From positions 1 through 7,378 of the forward strand of contig JALSHW010000320.1 in the NCBI GenBank assembly GCA_026982035.1: a DNA stretch of 7,378 bases, read 5' to 3'. Source of the stretch: Phycisphaerales bacterium. GTDB taxonomy: Bacteria > Planctomycetota > Phycisphaerae > Phycisphaerales > UBA1924. Within the stretch, counting starts at the first letter, position 1, and every line of letters begins with the position of its first letter. Shown here in pieces: positions 1 to 5,861 of this stretch. Below the pieces are notes generated by a model. It did no database searches. It had not been told where the DNA came from and saw nothing but the letters and a program-made list of their open reading frames with translations. The position numbers were made by a program, and so were the translations under genes.

Positions 1-293
1 CCAGTGCCCGGACATTGGAAAGCTACGCGGGCGTTCAGGAATCTGGAGGGATGATTGAGGGGTCGATGGATACTCGGATTCTGATTGCACCTGGGTATGA
101 CTGGCGATGGGTCGATGGGATGGTGACGAATTTTCATTTGCCTCGATCGACGCTCATTGCGATGGTCGCCAGTATGCTCGATGTGCCTGGCGAGGTGAGC
201 GGGATTGAGCGGATTCGGTCGATCTATGCCCATGCCATTGACGAGGGGTATCGTTTTTTCAGTTATGGGGACGCGATGTTGATCTTGCCATGA
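1..293 (+). CDS. queA: QueA, tRNA preQ1 ribosyltransferase-isomerase (3' part only)
   Basis: This is the C-terminal end, about 96 residues, of S-adenosylmethionine:tRNA ribosyltransferase-isomerase. The enzyme transfers the ribosyl part of SAM to 7-aminomethyl-7-deazaguanine in tRNA, giving epoxyqueuosine, in the cytoplasm. The frame is open to the left edge and reads S-A-R-T-L-E-S from base 3, matching the family's conserved RTLES block. It is followed by TNFHLPRSTL (bases 129-158) and by YRFFSYGDAMLI near the end, both hallmark QueA motifs. The TTG at base 15 is therefore internal, not a start. Most of the roughly 350-residue protein lies upstream. The stop is TGA at 291-293. The gene is co-directional with murE but separated by 113 bp, so shared transcription is possible but not shown. 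The family assignment is very secure. Confidence 0.96.
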   Translation, partial: SARTLESYAGVQESGGMIEGSMDTRILIAPGYDWRWVDGMVTNFHLPRSTLIAMVASMLDVPGEVSGIERIRSIYAHAIDEGYRFFSYGDAMLILP

Positions 294-395
294 ACTGGGG
301 AATGGTTGGTGTGGTATGGTGCAATGGTGTCTATTCGGCGGTCGTTAATTTGTGCCCTTCTGGGCGTCGTTGAGACGATGAATAATCGAACCAAT

Positions 396-399
396 GGGG
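396..399 (+). promoter_or_regulatory. Ribosome binding site that decides the murE start
   Basis: A GGGG run ends 7 nt before ATG 407. The two in-frame upstream alternatives, TTG 401 and TTG 404, sit only 1 and 4 nt after it and are poorly spaced. An in-frame TGA at 371-373 rules out any longer version. The match to the anti-Shine-Dalgarno sequence is only partial. Confidence 0.4.
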
Positions 400-406
400 T
401 TTGTTG

Positions 407-1987
407 ATGGATGTACACACACTGATTGACGGGATCGAGCTTCGGCACATCGGGGGCGTTGGTGGTGTGGATGATCTGGGTGCCATTCGGGTGTGTGATC
501 TGACCGAGGATTCTCGCACGGCGATGCCTGGCTCGTTGTTTGTGGCTCGACGGGGAGCGAAGGATCAGGGGGCTCGGTACATCAAGGAAGCCATCGACGC
601 TGGGGCGGTGGTGGTGGTGACTGATGATCCCGATGCCCAGTTGCCCTGCCCGTGTCATGCAGCGATCTTGTATGCTCCGGATGCTGGATTGGTCGGGGCC
701 CAACTTGCCGAGCGGTTTTATGGACATCCCAGCGAGCAACTGGCCATCGCTGGGATCACAGGCACCAACGGCAAAACAACCATCGCCCACCTGATCCAAC
801 AAATCATCAAACACGCGACCATCGACGGCAAGCGGGCCAAGTGCGGGTTGATCGGGACGGTCGTGGTCGATGATGGGCGTGAGCGTGGACGAGCAGCAAT
901 GACCACCCCACCGGCGATCGAACTGAGCCGAACACTGGCGACGATGGTCGAACATGGATGCCAAGCGTGCGCGATGGAAGTGTCGAGTCATGCGTTGGAT
1001 CAGGGGCGAACCCATGCCATCAGCATCGACGCAGCGGGCTTTACGAATCTGACCGGCGATCATCTGGATTACCACAAAACCCTCGAGTCCTATACCCAAG
1101 CCAAAGCCCAGTTGTTTTCCAAACTCAAGCCCGGAGCCAGAGCCATCATCAACCTTGATGATCCGACTGGTCAGGTGATGATTGATGCGTGCGCCCAAGG
1201 CGTCGATGTGCTTGGGTGTTCGATGCAAGATTCCAATGCCCAGTGGTATGGTCAAGTGGCCCAGCGGTCACTCGATGGGATGTTGATTCGTGTGCAGTGC
1301 CCGCATGGGGTGTTTGAATCGTCGGTGCCGTTCTTTGGAGGGTACAACGCTTCCAATGTGGTGATGGCGTTGGGATTGTCTGATGTGGTGTTGGATCGGA
1401 TTGGTCTTGAACCATCGGCTCGGCTGGATGTTTTTGAACGGGCCATGCCTGGTCTTGGGTTGCCGCGTGGCCGGCTTCAGCGGGTCGATACGCCTGAAGA
1501 TGATGTCCGGGTGTTTGTTGACTTTGCCCATTCGGATGATTCGATCCGCAGTTGCCTTGGTGGGGTGCGTGAGGTGCTTCCGGCCGGGGCTTTGTTGTGG
1601 TGTGTCTTTGGGTGTGGGGGCGAGCGGGATCGGACCAAGCGGCCTCGGATGGGACAGGCGGCGTGCGACGGAGCAGACCGGGTCGTGCTGACGAGCGACA
1701 ATCCAAGGAGTGAACAGCCATCGCAGATTGTCGACGATGTGTTGGCTGGGCTGGATGAATCTCAGCGGAGTAAGGTGGAGGTGCAGGTGGATCGAGCGAT
1801 GGCGATTCGCTTTGCGATTGACCACGCGGCGGCTGGAGATGTGGTCGTCATTGCAGGCAAAGGCCATGAGCCCGAGCAGATCATGACCGATCGATGGGGA
1901 CGGCTGGTGGTGCATGATTTTGATGATGTTCAACATGCCAAAGATGCGTTGGCTGATCGGCAGACACGCGATGGGGAAGATTCATGA
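407..1987 (+). CDS. murE: MurE, UDP-MurNAc-L-Ala-D-Glu:meso-diaminopimelate ligase
   Basis: Cytoplasmic Mur ligase that adds the third stem-peptide amino acid to UDP-MurNAc-L-Ala-D-Glu using ATP. From ATG 407 the protein is 526 aa, slightly longer than the usual ~490-500. Domain 1 (about 1-110) carries DSRTAMPGSLFVA, typical of UDP-substrate binding. Domain 2 has the P-loop GITGTNGKTT at 116-125, TTP at 166-168, EVSSHAL near 191-197, DHLDYHK near 218-224, and K233 in the position of the carbamylated lysine. Domain 3 has VDFAHSDDSI at 371-380 (the family norm is V-D-Y-A-H-T-P-D), FGCGGERDRTKRP, DNPR at 431-434 and GKGHE at 484-488. DNPR is the established signature for meso-diaminopimelate; lysine-adding enzymes differ there. 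The stop overlaps the murF start by 4 bp (ATGA), which suggests translational coupling. Confidence 0.97.
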   Translation: MDVHTLIDGIELRHIGGVGGVDDLGAIRVCDLTEDSRTAMPGSLFVARRGAKDQGARYIKEAIDAGAVVVVTDDPDAQLPCPCHAAILYAPDAGLVGAQLAERFYGHPSEQLAIAGITGTNGKTTIAHLIQQIIKHATIDGKRAKCGLIGTVVVDDGRERGRAAMTTPPAIELSRTLATMVEHGCQACAMEVSSHALDQGRTHAISIDAAGFTNLTGDHLDYHKTLESYTQAKAQLFSKLKPGARAIINLDDPTGQVMIDACAQGVDVLGCSMQDSNAQWYGQVAQRSLDGMLIRVQCPHGVFESSVPFFGGYNASNVVMALGLSDVVLDRIGLEPSARLDVFERAMPGLGLPRGRLQRVDTPEDDVRVFVDFAHSDDSIRSCLGGVREVLPAGALLWCVFGCGGERDRTKRPRMGQAACDGADRVVLTSDNPRSEQPSQIVDDVLAGLDESQRSKVEVQVDRAMAIRFAIDHAAAGDVVVIAGKGHEPEQIMTDRWGRLVVHDFDDVQHAKDALADRQTRDGEDS

Positions 1988-3393
1988 ACGGGCTGGATTT
2001 TGACACGATTGCATCGGCGACCGGTGGACGGTGGGTGATTGAGCCCGGAGCCGATGATCCTGCACCAGTTGGAGTGGCGATTGATACACGGGTGTTGCAC
2101 CGGGGGCAGACATTCGTGGCCTTTGTCGGAGAGCGGGTCGATGGACATGGGTATCTGGACAAAGCCCAGGCCCTGCGGGCTGGGTTGTGCATTGTGACGC
2201 AGGTTGGCAAGGTGCCCGATGGCTTTGGTGTTCCGACGCTGGTGGTCGATGATCCAGTCAAGGCCATGACTGCGATGGCGACTTTGTGGCGATCCCTGCT
2301 CAAGGCAACCGTCATCGGCGTCACCGGCTCCAACGGCAAAACAACCACCACCCGGATGATCCATGCGGTGTTGAGCCAGTCCGGATCGAGTTGGGTGTCA
2401 TCCAAGAGCCACAACAACGCCATTGGTGTTCCGATGTCGATCCTCAACGCGCCGCTGGATGCCGAGTATGTTATTTTTGAACTGGGCACTTCGAGCCCGG
2501 GGGAGATTCAGCAGCGGGCGGCGTTGGTGCAGCCAGACATTGCGATCATCACCAGCATCGGACGGGCCCACCTGGAAGAGCTCGACTCGATCCAAGGCGT
2601 CTGCACCGAAAAAGCAAGCATCCTGAAACACACCAATCGACTGGCCATCGTTCCGAGCGGTGTGTTGGACGATGTGATTCAAGAACTTGATTTGAAATGT
2701 TCCGTCGAACCGATGCGTCGTGATCGGATCGGCGTGGTTGAACTTGGTGAGCGATCTGTGGCCTTTGATTTTGACGGGTATCGGTTTTCGGTTCCGGTGC
2801 CCGGAGAGCACAATGCATCCAATGCCGCGATGGCGGTGCTGGTTGGGCGGGCGTGTGGGATGAACGATGCGGACATCGCCGTTGGGCTTGAACAGGCGAC
2901 GCTTCCGGAGATGCGTTTGGATCGGGTGGAGATTCCGACCAGAACCGACCCGATTGTGGTGTACAACGATGCGTACAACGCCAATCCTGATTCCACGCGT
3001 GCGGCTTTGGCGTTCTTTGAATCGCTCCAAACCAAGGCCAACAAAGTCGTGATCCTCGGTGACATGCTCGAACTGGGCAAGGCAACCGATGCAGAACACG
3101 CATCGCTCCTGACGGATTTGAACTTGGGCGTCGGGGGCGTCAGGCGCATTGTGCTGGTTGGGCCGGCTTTGGCCAAGGCCGGTGGATCCAGGCCAAATGT
3201 TGAGATTTTTCCGGCGATTGATGACCACGCGATGACTGAAATCGCCCGGAGTATTGAGCCGGGGGCCGTGGTGTTGCTCAAGGGATCGCGGGGGATGGGT
3301 CTGGAGCGTTTGGTGTATATCCTCATCAATCGGCACACGCCGTTTGCTGGGCCCGGCCGGGGTCTGCGGGCTGAGGATACGAACGGATCATGA
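1984..3393 (+). CDS. murF: MurF, UDP-MurNAc-tripeptide:D-Ala-D-Ala ligase
   Basis: Cytoplasmic Mur ligase that adds the D-Ala-D-Ala dipeptide to UDP-MurNAc-tripeptide, completing the pentapeptide precursor for MraY. The 469-aa length is normal for the family. Visible motifs are DTRVLHRGQTFVA (34-46), the P-loop GVTGSNGKTTT (112-122), SHNNAIGVP (142-150), ELGTSSPGEI (166-175), AHLEELDSIQGVCTEKASIL with K210 as candidate carbamylated lysine, GEHNASNAAMA (274-284), YNDAYNANPDS (327-337), LGDMLELG (358-365) and LLKGSRGMGLE (431-441). In the NNxIGVP motif an alanine (146) stands where the family usually has Glu or Asp. The start is ATG 1984, overlapping murE's TGA, with a good ribosome binding site GGGGA at 1973-1977. 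The end overlaps mraY by 4 bp. Product of murE is its substrate. Confidence 0.97.
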   Translation: MNGLDFDTIASATGGRWVIEPGADDPAPVGVAIDTRVLHRGQTFVAFVGERVDGHGYLDKAQALRAGLCIVTQVGKVPDGFGVPTLVVDDPVKAMTAMATLWRSLLKATVIGVTGSNGKTTTTRMIHAVLSQSGSSWVSSKSHNNAIGVPMSILNAPLDAEYVIFELGTSSPGEIQQRAALVQPDIAIITSIGRAHLEELDSIQGVCTEKASILKHTNRLAIVPSGVLDDVIQELDLKCSVEPMRRDRIGVVELGERSVAFDFDGYRFSVPVPGEHNASNAAMAVLVGRACGMNDADIAVGLEQATLPEMRLDRVEIPTRTDPIVVYNDAYNANPDSTRAALAFFESLQTKANKVVILGDMLELGKATDAEHASLLTDLNLGVGGVRRIVLVGPALAKAGGSRPNVEIFPAIDDHAMTEIARSIEPGAVVLLKGSRGMGLERLVYILINRHTPFAGPGRGLRAEDTNGS

Positions 3394-4586
3394 TTTATAT
3401 TCTTCTTGACATCCTGCGCAGTTGGCTTGTGGACCACAAGTTGTATGTGTATTTCAGGGTGTTGGATGAAATCCAGTTTCGCACGCTGATGGCTGCGGGG
3501 CTTTCGTTTGCAATCGTGGTGTTGATGGGCAAGCCGGTGATTCGGATGTTGATTCGGCTCAGGATTGGTGATGCTGGCGAAACCGACGCTGCTCTTTTGC
3601 GTGAACATGCCGCGACCAAAGCCAATGTGCCGACGATGGGCGGGATTTTGATTTGTGGCGCGATCTTTGTCTCGACCATGTTGCTGGCTGATATCCGCGT
3701 CAATGTGGTGTACTTGGGTTTGTTTACGCTGTTGTGGATGGCGGCGGTGGGGGGGGCCGATGATTATCTCAAGCTCACCGCGGCGAGCCGAGGATCGGGT
3801 CGGCAGGGGTTGTATTCGTGGGAGAAACTTGTTTTTCAACTTGGGCTTGGATTGATTGTCGGATTTTTTGTGTATCGCTATGGCGTTCAGATGTCTGATG
3901 GCGTGCAGGTTGATTCGATTGCCCATGTGTTGAATCTACCATTTCAGCGGACCTATGACCCGACGACCAAGTTCGCAGCCGACGGGTTAATCTACCTCGG
4001 GCTCCCGGTCTTCATGATTCTTTCGATGCTTGTGGTTGCTGGATTGTCCAATGCCGTCAACATCACCGATGGCATGGATGGTCTGGCGGCGGGCATCAGT
4101 GGTGTTGTGTGCTTTGCGTTGATTTTGTTGACGCTGGTTGCTGGTCAACTGAGTTCGTCGCAGTATTTGTATGTGCCCTATGTTCCGATGGCCGATGAAC
4201 TGGCGGTGATGGCCGGGGCGATGTTTGGCGCGTGCCTGGGATTTTTATGGTGGAACTGCAAACCCGCACAAGTCTTTATGGGCGATACGGGTTCATTGGC
4301 ATTGGGCGGAATGATCGGCTACATCGCGATCGTGATCCGGCAGGAATTTGTCGTGTTGCTGATGTGTGGCGTGTTTCTCTTTGAGATTCTGTCGGTGGTG
4401 CTTCAGGTCGGCTGGTTCAAATACACGCGAATCAAAACAGGCACCGGCAGACGCATCTTCCGCATCGCGCCCTATCACCATCATCTGCATCAGGGCGGAT
4501 GGGCAGAAAATCAGGTCGTTGTTCGGCTGTGGTTGATTACGATTCTGCTGGTCGTCGTGGCGATGGCTTCACTGAAACTCCGGTGA
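3390..4586 (+). CDS. mraY: MraY, phospho-MurNAc-pentapeptide transferase (lipid I synthase)
   Basis: Integral inner-membrane enzyme that transfers phospho-MurNAc-pentapeptide from UDP to undecaprenyl phosphate, making lipid I, the first membrane step of peptidoglycan synthesis. The 398-aa protein is polytopic and somewhat longer than the ~360 of E. coli. Family signatures in order are PTMGGI (81-86), GGADDYLKLT with the Asp pair D124/D125, NAVNITDGMDGLAAG (221-235), FMGDTGSLALGG with D299, and the periplasm-distal HHH at 363-365 in PYHHHLHQGGW. The residue before PTMGG is V where G-T is common. The N-terminus aligns with known MraY starts, supporting ATG 3390 inside the murF stop overlap. A weak GAGGA lies 12 nt upstream, so expression probably depends on coupling to murF. 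A run of eight G spans codons 120-123. The 3' end overlaps the opposing gene by 18 bp. Confidence 0.97.
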   Translation: MIYILLDILRSWLVDHKLYVYFRVLDEIQFRTLMAAGLSFAIVVLMGKPVIRMLIRLRIGDAGETDAALLREHAATKANVPTMGGILICGAIFVSTMLLADIRVNVVYLGLFTLLWMAAVGGADDYLKLTAASRGSGRQGLYSWEKLVFQLGLGLIVGFFVYRYGVQMSDGVQVDSIAHVLNLPFQRTYDPTTKFAADGLIYLGLPVFMILSMLVVAGLSNAVNITDGMDGLAAGISGVVCFALILLTLVAGQLSSSQYLYVPYVPMADELAVMAGAMFGACLGFLWWNCKPAQVFMGDTGSLALGGMIGYIAIVIRQEFVVLLMCGVFLFEILSVVLQVGWFKYTRIKTGTGRRIFRIAPYHHHLHQGGWAENQVVVRLWLITILLVVVAMASLKLR

Positions 4587-5861
4587 TCCTTCGATGAGCA
4601 TCAACGGGAAGATCACAAAGAACTGGTCTTGGATTGCGCCATTGTCAGCCGGGTCGATGTGCAGTTGAAGCTTGACCGAGCGGTCTGGGAGATTCAGCCC
4701 AATGGCTTCATTGGGAGCATCGGTCGAGTCAAAGTGCTTGGTCCAGAGCGTCAAAGATTTTCCGGACGAATCGGTGGCGATGATCGAAACCCGGTTGTCG
4801 GTCCAAGGCCGCGACCATGAGTTGATGGACATGGTGAACCGTCGAGCCCCTTTGGGGAGTGTCCATGTCATTGAAATCGGGGATGTTATTTTCGCTCGCG
4901 TTCGTGTGGCGCCGACCCATCGTGATGACGAAAGCTCTGGAACTGGTGCCCATGAACGACCGCCGGTGGGGGTGATTGTGGCGGGTCTTTCCAACGCCAA
5001 GTCCATCAGGTACTGTCCTTCATGGAGTGGATCGACGGCGACCAGTTCGGAAGCCAACTCGGCAATCATGCCCAGAGAATCTTGTGAAGACAGCGTCGGG
5101 TCATCGAGTATGGGGTCATCGAGTATGGGGTCATCGAGTGTTGCGGTGAGTTCTCCGCTGGAGTTTGATGAGAACGCTTGAACCCTGAGCCGTTCATGGA
5201 GCGAAGTCAGCAGGTAAGTCCCGGGCGCATAGACAGGGGGGTTCTGAATTTGGATCGAATGGATTTGATCCATTTGGTAGGTTTGTAAATCGGTTTGTCC
5301 CGTGGGTGAGTTGATTTCAATCTCGACGGTGTGACCGATCTGGGTGATGAATCCGACCAAGAGGTCGTTGTTGTCCAGCCGGATTGCGTCGTCTTGTAGG
5401 AGCGGATCAAAGAGTCCGAGTCGGGGGGCGTGGCTTGGGTTGTTGCGCAGGCGGGAAATGGTTCGGATGCGGTCAAGCGGTATTTGGATCGTTCGTTGTC
5501 CATCGAGGCGCGTGCCGATGAGGGTTTCGGGATCGGTTGATGGGGCGACGACGAGGGCGAATCGTTGGCCATCGGTGAGTTCGACGAGGAGGGCTTGGTC
5601 GTGGTCGCTTGGACTGAGTTGGGGTGGGAGCATCCCGTTGTGTTCGATCCAGAGTCCAAAGAAACTGCCAGGCGTGAATCGAATGGGCATGCCTTGTTCG
5701 TCGGTGCCTGTGATTCCTAAGTTTGAGTCGGCTTGGTCAAGGTGGATCGAGGTGATGTTAAGGTCGTGGTCGAGTACATAGGCCCAGCCCTTGGATTGGC
5801 CGTGGGCGATCGAAGGCAGGATCATACAGGCAACGCAGATGGTGAGGAAGAATCGGGTCAT
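4569..5861 (-). CDS. Exported protein with Sm-like repeats and C-terminal NPCBM-like domain
   Basis: Secreted protein of unknown function, 430 aa. The N-terminus is a clear signal peptide: Arg 3, a hydrophobic core at about 4-18 and a plausible cleavage site after A-H-G at 19-21. Two related beta segments follow, at about 88-137 and 157-207. Each has the pattern D-[GN]-x-x-[LF]-x-x-x..., a strand pair, then a hydrophobic-x-x-D-x-I-x-x-I ending (IPLDRIRTI; YQMDQIHSI), as in the Sm/SH3-like repeats common in planctomycete exported proteins. Residues 240-256 carry a tandem ILDDP repeat. The C-terminal 130 residues (GRSWAPV..., MTWTLPKGARRFTMSI, NGAIQDQFFVIFPLML) resemble an NPCBM/NEW2-type putative carbohydrate-binding module. 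The frame stays open to 6005, but ATG 5861 overlaps the upstream stop as ATGA and gives the signal peptide. No Shine-Dalgarno is evident, so coupling is likely. Binding to cell-surface glycans is a guess. Confidence 0.8.
   Translation of the reverse strand: MTRFFLTICVACMILPSIAHGQSKGWAYVLDHDLNITSIHLDQADSNLGITGTDEQGMPIRFTPGSFFGLWIEHNGMLPPQLSPSDHDQALLVELTDGQRFALVVAPSTDPETLIGTRLDGQRTIQIPLDRIRTISRLRNNPSHAPRLGLFDPLLQDDAIRLDNNDLLVGFITQIGHTVEIEINSPTGQTDLQTYQMDQIHSIQIQNPPVYAPGTYLLTSLHERLRVQAFSSNSSGELTATLDDPILDDPILDDPTLSSQDSLGMIAELASELVAVDPLHEGQYLMDLALERPATITPTGGRSWAPVPELSSSRWVGATRTRAKITSPISMTWTLPKGARRFTMSINSWSRPWTDNRVSIIATDSSGKSLTLWTKHFDSTDAPNEAIGLNLPDRSVKLQLHIDPADNGAIQDQFFVIFPLMLIEGSPEFQ
5098..5142 (-). 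repeat. Three tandem 15-bp units (ILDDP repeat in the exported protein)
   Basis: Units at 5098-5112 and 5113-5127 are identical (plus strand GGGTCATCGAGTATG). The third, 5128-5142, differs at two positions near its end. The repeat stays in frame and encodes D-D-P-[IT]-L repeated on the minus strand, in the linker between the beta repeats and the NPCBM-like domain. The exact identity of the first two copies suggests a recent duplication and possible length variation between strains. Confidence 0.9.

Noticed and set aside
312..320. Extended -10-like TGGTATGGT as a murE promoter
   Set aside because: It matches only weakly, no -35 element lies at proper spacing, and G/T-rich sequence makes chance matches likely. 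No other convincing promoter was found in 294-406.
302..373. 23-codon ATG ORF (ATG 302 to TGA 371-373) upstream of murE
   Set aside because: Its possible Shine-Dalgarno abuts the ATG with 1 nt spacing, and the peptide has no notable pattern.
263..1255. 330-codon minus-strand ORF antisense to murE
   Set aside because: It is rich in His, Pro, Arg and Ile with no domain pattern, overlaps a fully motif-supported murE, and is explained by the codon bias of the sense strand.
2679..3926. 415-codon minus-strand ORF antisense to murF and mraY (and a 312-codon one at 2398-3336)
   Set aside because: Both cross or lie under strongly conserved genes, have unlikely composition and no recognisable motifs; they are shadows.
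4587..5861. Plus-strand ORFs across the exported-protein gene (for example 4672-5181 and 5344-5781)
   Set aside because: Arg/Ser/Gly-rich frames opposite a gene with a signal peptide and recognisable domains; no motifs of their own.
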